Shown here piece by piece: positions 6,558 to 14,663 of a stretch of DNA of 16,045 bases. Positions within the stretch are counted from its first letter, which is position 1. Each line of letters starts with the position of its first letter. The DNA comes from CAZJYC01 sp964550165 (GTDB taxonomy: Bacteria > Acidobacteriota > Aminicenantia > Aminicenantales > Aminicenantaceae), in contig CAZJYC010000056.1 of NCBI GenBank assembly GCA_964550165.1, positions 1 through 16,045 of the forward strand, given 5' to 3'. Made by a program: the position numbers and the translations under genes. The notes beneath the pieces are model-generated. The model searched no databases and had not been told where the DNA came from. It was given only the letters and a program-made list of their open reading frames with translations.

Positions 6558-8468
6558 TTATTTTTTTGCCTTTGCTTCCACTTGTCCGCCAAGATGCTTG
6601 CCCAGGAACTCCTCCATGGCCCGGTAAAAATCAAAGCGGTTCTCTTCGTTGCGAAAGCCGTGGCCTTCGTTCTCCTTGACCATGTACAAAACCTCAATGC
6701 CCCTTTTTTTGAGAGCTTCGACAATCTGGTCGGACTCCTGCTTGTTCACACGGGGGTCGTTGGCACCCTGGGCGACGAGCAAAGGAACCTTGATTTTATC
6801 GGCATGGAAGATCGGAGAAATCCGTGTGTAGAGGTCCTTATCCTTTTCCGGATGGCCCATCATTTCATAGAACATCTCCCTCATCGGCTCCCAGTAGGGC
6901 GGAATGGAATTGATCAAGGTGAAAAGGTTGGAGATTCCCACATAATCGACGCCGCAGGCATACAGATCCGGAGTAAATGTTACGCCAGCCAGCGTGGCAT
7001 AGCCGCCAAACGAGCCGCCGTAAATGCCGATCCGCTTCGGGTTAGCGATTCCCTGGTCGATCAGCCATTGGACGCCGTCGGTGATGTCGTCCTGGATGGC
7101 AAGGCCCCATTGTTTAAAACCGGCTTCCCAGAATTTACGGCCGTATCCGGTGGACGTCCTGAAATTCATCTGCAACACTGCGTAGCCGCGGTTGGCGAGG
7201 AACTGGACTTCAGGATTGAAGCCCCATGCGTCTCTCCCCCAGGGACCTCCATGAGGATTGACAACAACGGGCAAATTCGTGGGCTTCACATCCTTGGGCA
7301 GGGTTAAATAGCCGTGGATGGTCAGCCCGTCCCGGGATGTATAGAAAATAGGCTTCATTTCCGCAAGCACGGCTTCATTCAGCCAGGGACTGACGTCAGC
7401 GAGCTTCTGGAAGTCGCCGGTGCTGCGGTCCAGGTAATAATAGGCTCCGAGAGAGCGGTCGCTGTAGGTTCTCACCAGCGCCTTTGTCTCGTCCCTGCTC
7501 ATGCTGGCGACGACAACCTCATAGCCCGGGAGGCGTTTTTCCAGGTCATCCTGGAGCTGTTTTCTGTCCTCGTCAAAGAACTCGTAATGCCTCCTGTCTG
7601 TGATGTAGGCAATGCCCGTAACTTTCTTCCGCTTATCCGATTTCAACAGGACAGCCACATCGACTTCGGGATGCTCATAGATCAAATTCACATTTTTTTT
7701 GTTTTTAATATCGTATTCATAGAAGGCTGTTCTATCCCTGCCTAAGTTGGAAGCCACATAGAGATTTTTGTTGTCAAAGGTGAAGAAGGCTGGAGCAAAT
7801 GTCTCCCTGAAATTGGTTGTGATCAGAGTCTGGAAATTATCATTATCTGTATCGCGGTAGAGGACGCTGGTGTTAACCCCGTCGGTGGTCAGAGCGATCC
7901 TCAAGCGCCCGTCATGGTCCGTCATCCAGCCCACAACACTGCCGGGATTCTGGGCGACCATCTTCATGTCTCCGCTGCTGATGTTGATGAGGTAAACATC
8001 GAAAACCCTTGGGTCGCGCTTGTTCATCTGGATGAGCATTTCCTCATCGTTGTCCTTCAGCTCATCGACAATCTGGACTCTTATTTTTTCAAAAGGCGTA
8101 AGCTCTTTCAGGTTGGAGCCATCGACGTTGACGGCGTAGAGCTTGAAATTTTCGTCTCCAGCCTTATCCTGGACATAAGCGATTCGGTTGTTGCTTGCCC
8201 AGACATAGCCAGCGATATCCCTTTCCGTGGCGCTGGTGATGCGCGTCTCCTGCGCTTCACCGATTTTCTGAACATGGATGTTCAAGCGGTTTTGCCAGGA
8301 TTTGAAAAGGGCAATATGCTCTCCGTCCGGCGATAGCTGGAAGGCGGTCTTCTCAGGATTTTTAAAAAAGTCTCTCATCGGGATGAGCGTGGATTCCTGC
8401 TCTTTGGGGGCACAGCTCAAGATAAAAAAGGTCAAGGCAATTGATAAAAAAATAGCAAATAAACGCAT
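6558..8468 (-). CDS. S9-family prolyl oligopeptidase-like serine peptidase, lipoprotein
   Basis: Envelope-anchored serine peptidase that hydrolyses oligopeptides, of the S9C acylaminoacyl-peptidase/DPP type. The first 19 residues are a lipoprotein signal with lipobox I16-L17-S18-C19. A seven-bladed beta-propeller follows (about 40-360), recognisable from repeated SPDG-like and YVW/YVAS strand patterns. The alpha/beta-hydrolase domain (about 370-625) has HGGPWG at 406-411 (oxyanion region), nucleophile S486 in GGSFGG, Asp571 in GANDPRV and His603 in EGHGF, so the triad is complete. The 636-residue length is normal. ATG at 8468 is preceded by a perfect AGGAGG about six bases away. The gene is divergent from the M14 peptidase across an AT-rich spacer, which suggests both serve peptide use in the periplasm. 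The fine specificity (prolyl, acylaminoacyl or general dipeptidyl) cannot be settled by eye. Confidence 0.95.
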   Translation of the reverse strand: MRLFAIFLSIALTFFILSCAPKEQESTLIPMRDFFKNPEKTAFQLSPDGEHIALFKSWQNRLNIHVQKIGEAQETRITSATERDIAGYVWASNNRIAYVQDKAGDENFKLYAVNVDGSNLKELTPFEKIRVQIVDELKDNDEEMLIQMNKRDPRVFDVYLINISSGDMKMVAQNPGSVVGWMTDHDGRLRIALTTDGVNTSVLYRDTDNDNFQTLITTNFRETFAPAFFTFDNKNLYVASNLGRDRTAFYEYDIKNKKNVNLIYEHPEVDVAVLLKSDKRKKVTGIAYITDRRHYEFFDEDRKQLQDDLEKRLPGYEVVVASMSRDETKALVRTYSDRSLGAYYYLDRSTGDFQKLADVSPWLNEAVLAEMKPIFYTSRDGLTIHGYLTLPKDVKPTNLPVVVNPHGGPWGRDAWGFNPEVQFLANRGYAVLQMNFRTSTGYGRKFWEAGFKQWGLAIQDDITDGVQWLIDQGIANPKRIGIYGGSFGGYATLAGVTFTPDLYACGVDYVGISNLFTLINSIPPYWEPMREMFYEMMGHPEKDKDLYTRISPIFHADKIKVPLLVAQGANDPRVNKQESDQIVEALKKRGIEVLYMVKENEGHGFRNEENRFDFYRAMEEFLGKHLGGQVEAKAKK

Positions 8469-8489
8469 CTGAGCCTCCTTGAATGATTA

Positions 8490-8512
8490 TTGACAAAATC
8501 CTATTAAGTCAA
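8490..8512. promoter_or_regulatory. Inverted repeat TTGAC-N13-GTCAA, possible operator
   Basis: Exact 5-bp arms separated by 13 bp lie 22-44 bp upstream of the S9 start codon, between a TATAAT box and the ribosome site. The position suits a repressor or activator site, but arms this short can arise by chance in AT-rich DNA. Confidence 0.3.
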
Positions 8513-8513
8513 A

Positions 8514-8519
8514 ATTATA
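8514..8519 (-). promoter_or_regulatory. Candidate -10 box TATAAT for the S9 gene
   Basis: A perfect TATAAT on the minus strand, 46 bp before the ATG. A 17-bp spacer would place a weak GAGACC at the -35 position (matching only the GAC core of TTGACA). An alternative promoter is TTGACT at 8507-8512 with AATAAT 15 bp downstream. Confidence 0.35.
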
Positions 8520-8679
8520 TGAAAAAAAAGAAAAAAGGTCTCATTTTTTTTCAATTTTCTTAATTTCAAGCAACCATTTTGATTTTGATATAGATTTCTT
8601 GTTATTTTCCAGATCGTCCAAAAATTGAAAAAAATTGAAAAACATCATAAATAGTGATAATTGCCATGGAGGTTTTTTT

Positions 8680-8820
8680 ATAAAAGCAAAGAAAACAGCC
8701 ATCATTATTGTTCTTTCGCTTTTTATTGATTGTCCGCCTGCCAAAGACATGAAGCCGAATGTAAAGATTGAAATACAGAAAAATGTAGCCTGCCTCTTTT
8801 TTTTATGCTATAAGAATTAA
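8680..8820 (+). pseudogene. Lipoprotein-like short frame with ATA in the start position, probable remnant
   Basis: A GGAGG (8668-8672) is followed seven bases later by ATA and 45 further codons to a TAA. The predicted peptide has a basic start (KAKK), a hydrophobic stretch (AIIIVLSLFI), then a Cys in a lipobox-like position (LFIDC) and a hydrophilic segment KDMKPNVKIEIQKNVA. It ends in a low-complexity run. The layout resembles a lipoprotein gene whose ATG mutated to ATA and whose body was lost. An active gene starting at AUA is less likely. Judged from reading only. Confidence 0.28.
8809..8814 (+). promoter_or_regulatory. Candidate extended -10 (TGC-TATAAG) for the M14 gene
   Basis: TATAAG preceded by TGC fits an extended -10 element about 70 bp before the ATG. 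No convincing -35 is seen, and a T-run lies just upstream. Confidence 0.3.
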
Positions 8821-8870
8821 TCTCATATCTATAAAAATTAAAAAATGAGAATCAGGAACGTAATCGGATG

Positions 8871-8877
8871 AGGGAGG
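8871..8877 (+). promoter_or_regulatory. Ribosome binding site AGGGAGG deciding the M14 start
   Basis: It lies inside the longer open frame that begins with ATG 8868 and five bases before ATG 8883. The downstream ATG is therefore the likely start, placing the signal peptide at the very N terminus. Confidence 0.75.
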
Positions 8878-8882
8878 AATCT

Positions 8883-11660
8883 ATGCGAAAAAATTGGATT
8901 GTTTTTACAATTTTTCTTTTATTAGCTTTTTTATCCGCTCAAGGCCTGGCCCAGAAAAAAATCACTAGCCCCAAAGAGCAGTTCGGTTTTAACATCGGCG
9001 ACGATTACCAGCTTGTCAATTACACTCAGCTGGAAACGTACTGGAAAAAGCTGGCTCTGGAATCCAACCGCCTTTCTCTTTCCGGAATCGGTATTTCGGC
9101 CGAAGGACGTCCGATGTACATGGTCATCGTCACATCGCCTGAAAATCAGCAGAAGCTTAACCGCTACAAAGAAATCTCGCGCCGCCTGGCGCTGGCAGAA
9201 GGGCTTTCCGATGAAGAGGCTCGAGACCTGGCCGCTGAAGGCCGGGCTGTGGTCTGGATCGATGGAGGTTTGCACGCTTCTGAAATTCTGGGCTCCCAGC
9301 ATCTGATTGAGCTTGTCTACCAGATGGCGAGCCAAAACGACCCTGAGACGCTGCGCATCCTGGATAATGTCATTTTGCTTGTTGTCTGTCCCAATCCTGA
9401 CGGGCTGGAGCTTGTGGCTAACTGGTACATGCGTGAATCTGAACCGACAAAACGGTCGATGAGCGGCCTCCCCCGCCTGTATCAAAAGTATATCGGGCAC
9501 GACAACAACCGGGATTTTTACATGGTGACCCAGCCTGAGACCGAGGCTGTCTGCAGGGTTCTCTATCACGAGTGGTTTCCCCAGATAGTCTACAACCACC
9601 ACCAGACCGGGCCTGCGGGCAATGTTCTTTTTGCCCCTCCTTTCCGCGACCCGTTCAACTATGTCTTTGATCCTCTGGTCCCTGCAGGCATCGAGCTTGT
9701 CGGAGCGGCCATGCATGCCCGTTTTGTGGCTGAAGGCAAACCGGGCGCGACAATGCGCTCAGGCGCCGGTTATTCGACCTGGTGGAACGGCGGCCTGAGA
9801 ACGACATCTTATTTTCATAACATGATCGGCATCCTGACCGAAACCATCGGCAATCCCACCCCGATTGAAATCCCGTTTATTCCCCAGAAACAGCTCCCGA
9901 AATTCGACCAGCCTTACCCGATTGCGCCCCAGAAATGGCATTTCCGCCAGTCCGTTGAGTATGTCATCACCGCCGACCGGGCTATCCTCGACCTGGCTTC
10001 AAAATACAGAGAGCAATTCCTGCTCAATATCTGCCAAATGGGAAAAAATTCGATAGAAAGAGGAAGCCGCGATAGCTGGACCATTCATCCCAAACGGATT
10101 GCAGCCGTGGAGGAAGCCATCGAAAAAGACAAAGCAAGGCCAGCAGGAGCAGGCTGGTACAGGGGCTATCCCCTCAAGTATTATGAAATGCTTCATGACC
10201 CCGCTTTCCGCGATCCGAGAGGTTACATCATTCCTTCCAATCAACCAGACTTCTTGACTGCGACAAAATTTGTCAACGCGCTCATCAAGAACGGAATCAC
10301 AATCCAGCGTGCAAGCCGCTCTTTCGAAGTCGGAGGAAAGGCCTATCCTTCTGGGTCTTACATCATCATGACTGCTCAGGCTTTCCGGCCTCACATCCTG
10401 TCCATGTTCGAGCCGCAAGACCATCCGGACGATATCCCTTGCCCTGGAGGAGCGCCTGTTCCTCCTTATGACAACGCAGGCTGGACGTTGGCCTTTCAGA
10501 TGGGTATCGAATTTGACCGGATTCTTGCCGGCTTTGACGGACCTTTCAAAAAGGTCGAAGCCCTGGCCAAGCCTCCTGAAGGTGAGGTCAGCGGAAGCAA
10601 GAACAGGGCAGGCTTTCTCCTCAGTCACAATGTCAATGACGCCTTCATCGCCATCAACCGCCTTCTTCGTGACAAGGAAGAGGTTTACTGGTTAAAAGAA
10701 GAATTTCAGGCAAACAACAAGAGCTATCCGGCCGGCACAATCTATATTCCAGCCAAACCGACCACGACAGCCAGTCTGGAGAAAATGGCCAAGGAGCTCG
10801 GGCTCAATTTTGAAGGCATAGAGTCTAAGCCAGCGGGCGAAGCATTCCAGCTGAAAAAGTTGCGCATCGGACTCTGGGACCGCTACGGTGGCTCCATGCC
10901 ATCTGGGTGGGTGAGGTGGCTGCTCGAACAGTTCGAGTTTCCCTTTGAAGCGGTCTATCCACCTGCTCTGGATGCAGGATATCTGTCAAAAAAATATGAT
11001 GTGCTTATTTTCCCCAGTGGAGCAATCCCTGGCGTTCGAGGCGAAGACGAAGAGCGTTACCGGTTTTTCTCGGAGCCTGAGCCGAAAACTGTCCTTCCAG
11101 AATATCGCAATCAGGTGGGCAGCATATCGACAACAAAGACAATCCCCCAGCTTCTGAAATTTCTGGAAGAGGGTGGGACGATTCTGGTCATCGGCAGTTC
11201 CACCAGCATGAGATACCATGCCAACCTCCCCATTGCCAATGCCCTAGTCGAAAAACTTGAAGACGGAACGGTAAAACGTTTACCGCGGGAAAAATATTTT
11301 GTACCCGGCTCTATTCTTCAAGTTCGCATCGATAACACCAATCCCCTGGCCTATGGCCTGCCGGAAAAACTGGACATCTATTTCAGCAACAGCCCTGTTT
11401 TTGCGCTCAAACCTGAGGCCGCCTTGAAAGAAGTTCTCCCTGTAGCCTGGTTTGCCAGCAACAAACCATTGAGAAGCGGCTGGGCCTGGGGTCAGCATTT
11501 TCTTGATGGAGGAGTTGTCGCGCTTGAGGCTAAAGTGGGACAGGGAAAGCTCTTCTTGTTCGGGCCAGAAATCACTTTCCGGGCACAACCACACGGAGCT
11601 TTTAAATTCCTTTTCAACGGAATTTATTACGGGAGCGCAGCGACTGCAAATCTTGACTGA
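8883..11660 (+). CDS. Secreted M14-family zinc carboxypeptidase with C-terminal GATase1-like domain
   Basis: Exported metallopeptidase that likely trims C-terminal residues from peptides; 925 residues from ATG 8883. Residues 1-23 are a Sec signal peptide (cut near GLAQ). The M14 catalytic domain (about 40-350) carries zinc ligands H131 and E134 (HASE), a third His in YNHH (239 or 240), the NNR motif at 208-210 that binds the substrate carboxylate, and general base E320 in GILTETIG. These are the canonical carboxypeptidase A elements, so activity is expected. A central beta-rich region follows. From about 657 a Rossmann-like class I glutamine-amidotransferase-type domain begins (LRIGLWDRYGG, YDVLIFPSGAIPG near 705, GGTILVIGSS near 763-772). 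No catalytic Cys-His pair was recognised there, so it is probably structural or ligand-binding, as in other long M14 proteins. Divergently paired with the S9 lipoprotein peptidase. Confidence 0.93.
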   Translation: MRKNWIVFTIFLLLAFLSAQGLAQKKITSPKEQFGFNIGDDYQLVNYTQLETYWKKLALESNRLSLSGIGISAEGRPMYMVIVTSPENQQKLNRYKEISRRLALAEGLSDEEARDLAAEGRAVVWIDGGLHASEILGSQHLIELVYQMASQNDPETLRILDNVILLVVCPNPDGLELVANWYMRESEPTKRSMSGLPRLYQKYIGHDNNRDFYMVTQPETEAVCRVLYHEWFPQIVYNHHQTGPAGNVLFAPPFRDPFNYVFDPLVPAGIELVGAAMHARFVAEGKPGATMRSGAGYSTWWNGGLRTTSYFHNMIGILTETIGNPTPIEIPFIPQKQLPKFDQPYPIAPQKWHFRQSVEYVITADRAILDLASKYREQFLLNICQMGKNSIERGSRDSWTIHPKRIAAVEEAIEKDKARPAGAGWYRGYPLKYYEMLHDPAFRDPRGYIIPSNQPDFLTATKFVNALIKNGITIQRASRSFEVGGKAYPSGSYIIMTAQAFRPHILSMFEPQDHPDDIPCPGGAPVPPYDNAGWTLAFQMGIEFDRILAGFDGPFKKVEALAKPPEGEVSGSKNRAGFLLSHNVNDAFIAINRLLRDKEEVYWLKEEFQANNKSYPAGTIYIPAKPTTTASLEKMAKELGLNFEGIESKPAGEAFQLKKLRIGLWDRYGGSMPSGWVRWLLEQFEFPFEAVYPPALDAGYLSKKYDVLIFPSGAIPGVRGEDEERYRFFSEPEPKTVLPEYRNQVGSISTTKTIPQLLKFLEEGGTILVIGSSTSMRYHANLPIANALVEKLEDGTVKRLPREKYFVPGSILQVRIDNTNPLAYGLPEKLDIYFSNSPVFALKPEAALKEVLPVAWFASNKPLRSGWAWGQHFLDGGVVALEAKVGQGKLFLFGPEITFRAQPHGAFKFLFNGIYYGSAATANLD

Positions 11661-11827
11661 GTGAGTTTCATTACAGCCTCTCATCTTTTCGGGTGAGATA
11701 AATGGGAAAAAAATCATTCCCGAAATCATCCCTTGAGGCTATTTACACCTGAGGTGATGTTTCTTAGATTTATCCTTAAATAAAAAACTTCACTATGCGG
11801 CAAACAATCAAAACAAAGGATTAAATC

Positions 11828-12040
11828 ATGAATCAAATCCAAAAATCCGAGAGAATGCAAACTATCACTTTTGACCCTTCAATTCTGGGAGAACTCAGGC
11901 TCAACGACTTTCGAGGAGTTCCCTGGACAAGCTGCAGGTTCAAGGAGCTGATGTTTGAGGAGGAAAAAAGCATCATCCGCAGAGCTGTTCTCAGGCTTAT
12001 AAAACTGGACGAGGAAGCCTATGCCACTGCCGCCGAGTAA
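11828..12040 (+). CDS. Small hypothetical protein, 70 residues
   Basis: Not recognised. The product is a soluble, charged protein without a signal peptide or membrane segment. A first half with ITFDPSILGELRLNDFRGVPW is followed by an amphipathic helical half rich in Glu, Arg and Leu (FKELMFEEEKSIIRRAVLRL). A plausible AAGGA lies eight bases before the ATG. The stop codon TAA is part of the AAGGAG ribosome site of the next gene, so translation of the two is probably coupled, which supports it being real. It could be a small regulator or partner of the downstream envelope protein. The frame is open and in a coding-like composition, but a short degenerate gene cannot be excluded. The 167-bp spacer before it has only a weak hairpin (CTCATC/GGTGAG near 11683-11700) and no clear promoter. 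Confidence 0.55.
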   Translation: MNQIQKSERMQTITFDPSILGELRLNDFRGVPWTSCRFKELMFEEEKSIIRRAVLRLIKLDEEAYATAAE

Positions 12041-12044
12041 GGAG
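12039..12044 (+). promoter_or_regulatory. Ribosome binding site AAGGAG overlapping the upstream stop codon
   Basis: Six bases before ATG 12051. It decides that start over the in-frame ATG at 12021, which lacks a site and would spoil the signal peptide. It shares two bases with the TAA of the 70-residue gene. Confidence 0.75.
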
Positions 12045-12050
12045 TCTTCG

Positions 12051-14444
12051 ATGAAAAAATGTTTTTTTTCAGGCTGTTGTCTATTCATCTTCATCCTGAT
12101 CATTTTCTCATCATCAATCTACCCTCAGGAAAAATCTGAAGAAGCTTCAGTGCGCATTCCGTGGGAGGAATTCCGCAAGCTTCTTCAGCTCGACAAAGAT
12201 GAAATTGCGCTTTCCTGGGAGGAATTCCAGAAAATTCTCAACCAGACAGGTAAAAAGTATGTTCCTCCCTTCCAATTGAGGGATGAGAAAGTCATCTTGA
12301 CTCGTGAGCAATTCAAAAATCTGCTCAACCAGATGATTCCTCCGGTGATCACAACAATCCAGCCGCCTGCTGACTTTCTCATAACCAAGTCTGCTTACAG
12401 AGGGAAGATAACGGCGAAGGATGCAGTATTCCGCGCCAACTTTGGCGTCGAAATCTTTCCCAAGGAAAGAAACCAGTATGTCAAAATCCCCCTCTTCCCG
12501 CTGAATATTGCCTTGAAAGATGCTCTCTTTGACGGCAAACAGGGATTGATCATCCTGGAGAACAACCGTCATACGCTGACAACTTCGGCAGTGGGAGAGC
12601 ACGAAATTGCTGTGGATTTTTCGCTAAAGACCGCTATCGACCAGGGTCCAAGGGCGCTGTCCTTCCCTATTCCTCAAACAGCCATAACCAGCCTTGAAGT
12701 CGATATTCCGTTCACGAAAATAGAGGTTGAAATTTCCAATGCCCAGCAGCTTGAAGTTTTTGAGCGCGCAGGCCAGACCCATGTCTCGGCACTCCTTTCA
12801 CCTTCAAATACCATCAACATCAGTTGGCGGAAGCAGCTGCCTGAAGCCGTAAAAGGACCGGCTAAAATCTATGCGGATACATTGAACCACATCTCCATCG
12901 AGGATGATGCTTTGAGAGTGAATGCTGAGATGTCGCTGTCTGTCCTTCAGAACACGATCCCGTCCATAGCCCTCAAGGTTCCAGAAGGATACAGCATTCT
13001 TAACGTCCAGGGAAGCGGCCTGGGAGACTGGCGGGAGTTGAAGAAAAAAGAAACAACTTACCTCGAAATTCCTTTTGAGTATCCCAAAAAAGGGAATTTC
13101 CCGGTTACTGTGACCGCTGAAAAGCTCCTTCCCGAGGCCAGTATGGCTGTCGATTTCACCGGCTTTGCCGTGGAGGAGGCGATAAGGGAGAAAGGATTTT
13201 TAGGAATAGAGCTCAAGGGCGCTTCAGAAGTGACGCTTTCCAGCTCAGAAGGATTGGACAGGCTGGATGTTTCCGAGCTTCCCGCTGCACTGATCAGCCG
13301 TTCACAAAAGCCTCTCCTCTATGGGTTTAAATACCTGCACCACCCGTATTCCCTGGTCCTGGATATCAAAAAGCATGAAGAGATACCGATTATCAGCACT
13401 GTTGTCGACTCGGCCAGCGGTGTGACTCTCTTCACAGAAGACGGCAAGCTTGTCCACAGGCTTATCTATAAAATAAGAAATACTTCAAAACAGTTTCTCG
13501 AGCTCGAACTTCCGAAAGGTGCCCAGATCTGGAGCGTCTTTGTCGGAGGGGAGCCGGCAAAACCCAGGCTGAACAAGAGCAAAGTTCTTATCCCTCTGAA
13601 CCGCTCCAGGGAGGGTGCATCAGGCCTGGTGGCCTTTGATGTCGAGATGATTATTTTCGAAAAATCCAAGAGATTTGGCTGGTTGGGGCAAAGGGAAAGC
13701 CTCTTTCCCGTTCCCGACATCATCATCAGCCAGATGCTCTGGAGTGTCTATCTGCCTGTCGGATACACCTTCCCCCATTTTGGCGGGACGGTTGAGAAAG
13801 AAAAAACGGCCAAAGGAATCCGTCCCCTTCTGGGTGGAAAATACAGGGCGATCAGCTATGCTCAGCCCGAAGCTCCGGCAGAGCCTGATAAGGATGAGAA
13901 ACTCAAGGAGAGACAACGCCGCGAAGTCGCAGAGCTCAAAAAGCAGTTCAGCCCCAATCTTGCCCTGTCTGAAGAGCAATTGGCCGATCAGGTCGAGAAT
14001 GAGACGAGGTTCAGCCAGAGAGTGCAGGCTATCCAGGAAGGCAAAGTGGCAGCCACAGGAGGTGTCCTTCCCATCAGAATTCAGATTCCCACTTCAGGTC
14101 AACTCTTTCGATTTGCCAAGACTATTGTCAGCGAAGAGCCTTTGACTCTCGACTTTACCTATACGTCCAAGAGGACAATGTTCCTTGTTATTCTTCTGCT
14201 CGTTCTCATCGTGGTTTCCATCCTGTTTGCTTTCAGGAAGAAGATCGTTAAAATGAGTAAAAATCTCCGCAAGAAGTATCAGGAGAAGTACACTCCGGGT
14301 GTTCTTTTTGTTCTGAGCCTCATCCTCTGGCCCCTATCCAGAGTTTTATCTGTGATCGGCTTTATCGCTTTCGCGGGAATGCTCTTTCTCTTCTGGTTCA
14401 GAAAATTCTGGAAGCCAAAGGTCAACAGGAAAGCCAAGGAATAA
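12051..14444 (+). CDS. Large exported, membrane-anchored protein of unknown function with EEF repeats
   Basis: Unrecognised family; 797 residues. An N-terminal hydrophobic signal (about 8-25, ending near YPQ) exports it. Three short repeats follow: RIPWEEFRKLL (35-45), ALSWEEFQKILNQ (53-65) and ILTREQFKNLLNQ (82-94), each a hydrophobic strand turning into an EEF/EQF helix. The long middle (about 95-610) is beta-rich, with many alternating hydrophobic strands, consistent with several immunoglobulin-like or sandwich domains. A charged, probably coiled segment (about 614-665, rich in Glu, Lys and Gln) precedes a membrane helix at about 709-731, a basic loop (KKIVKMSKNLRKK) and a hydrophobic hairpin at about 750-787, ending in a basic tail. 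It looks like a large periplasmic domain held by C-terminal membrane helices. No catalytic motif seen. It probably forms an operon with the 70-residue gene upstream. Confidence 0.85.
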   Translation: MKKCFFSGCCLFIFILIIFSSSIYPQEKSEEASVRIPWEEFRKLLQLDKDEIALSWEEFQKILNQTGKKYVPPFQLRDEKVILTREQFKNLLNQMIPPVITTIQPPADFLITKSAYRGKITAKDAVFRANFGVEIFPKERNQYVKIPLFPLNIALKDALFDGKQGLIILENNRHTLTTSAVGEHEIAVDFSLKTAIDQGPRALSFPIPQTAITSLEVDIPFTKIEVEISNAQQLEVFERAGQTHVSALLSPSNTINISWRKQLPEAVKGPAKIYADTLNHISIEDDALRVNAEMSLSVLQNTIPSIALKVPEGYSILNVQGSGLGDWRELKKKETTYLEIPFEYPKKGNFPVTVTAEKLLPEASMAVDFTGFAVEEAIREKGFLGIELKGASEVTLSSSEGLDRLDVSELPAALISRSQKPLLYGFKYLHHPYSLVLDIKKHEEIPIISTVVDSASGVTLFTEDGKLVHRLIYKIRNTSKQFLELELPKGAQIWSVFVGGEPAKPRLNKSKVLIPLNRSREGASGLVAFDVEMIIFEKSKRFGWLGQRESLFPVPDIIISQMLWSVYLPVGYTFPHFGGTVEKEKTAKGIRPLLGGKYRAISYAQPEAPAEPDKDEKLKERQRREVAELKKQFSPNLALSEEQLADQVENETRFSQRVQAIQEGKVAATGGVLPIRIQIPTSGQLFRFAKTIVSEEPLTLDFTYTSKRTMFLVILLLVLIVVSILFAFRKKIVKMSKNLRKKYQEKYTPGVLFVLSLILWPLSRVLSVIGFIAFAGMLFLFWFRKFWKPKVNRKAKE

Positions 14445-14457
14445 ATAAAATTTCTAT

Positions 14458-14486
14458 CTGTGCGCTGGACAAAGTTCGCGGCACAG
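14458..14486. other. Hairpin between convergent genes, possible transcription end structure
   Basis: CTGTGC (14458-14463) can pair with GCACAG (14481-14486), extended by a GC/GC pair across a one-base bulge. It sits 13 bp after the stop of the large envelope protein gene, in the 219-bp convergent spacer before the DUF2177 gene. No T-run follows on either strand, so a standard intrinsic terminator is not supported. The remaining spacer shows no gene. Confidence 0.3.
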
Positions 14487-14663
14487 AATCCGGGGAAAAC
14501 ATTTCAGTCAAAAATCTTTTACAAGGCCTGGCACTGAATGATCAGCCTCTAACTAGAATCTTTTAAAGCAGATATGAATCATAAATACTAGGGGTGTTAC
14601 TGATAGAGAACTCGCTAATCCCTCTCTTCTCGACTATATAAGGACTTTGACCTCTCCTGCCTC

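Larger units (their letters stand above)
8469..8882. other. AT-rich 414-bp divergent intergenic region
   Basis: It separates the start codons of the S9 (minus) and M14 (plus) peptidase genes and is far richer in A+T than the flanking genes. It holds likely promoters for both, an inverted repeat, two A/T homopolymer arms that could pair (TGAAAAAAAA near 8519 with TTTTTTTTCA near 8543), a tandem AAAATTGAAA near 8621-8640, and a degenerate lipoprotein-like frame, listed separately. No complete conventional gene was found here on either strand. Confidence 0.6.

Noticed and set aside
6399..7307. Plus-strand frame of 302 codons
   Set aside because: It is the antisense shadow of the S9 peptidase C terminus, which has an intact catalytic triad and lipoprotein signal.
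8541..8750. Minus-strand 69-codon frame in the divergent spacer
   Set aside because: Its content is Phe/Lys/Ile-rich as expected of random AT-rich DNA, with no ribosome site or recognisable pattern.
8931..9716. Minus-strand frame of 261 codons
   Set aside because: Antisense to the M14 catalytic domain carrying all zinc ligands; no ribosome site or domain of its own.
11683..11700. Hairpin CTCATC/GGTGAG after the M14 gene as a terminator
   Set aside because: Six pairs with one G-T wobble and no following T-run; too weak to call a terminator.
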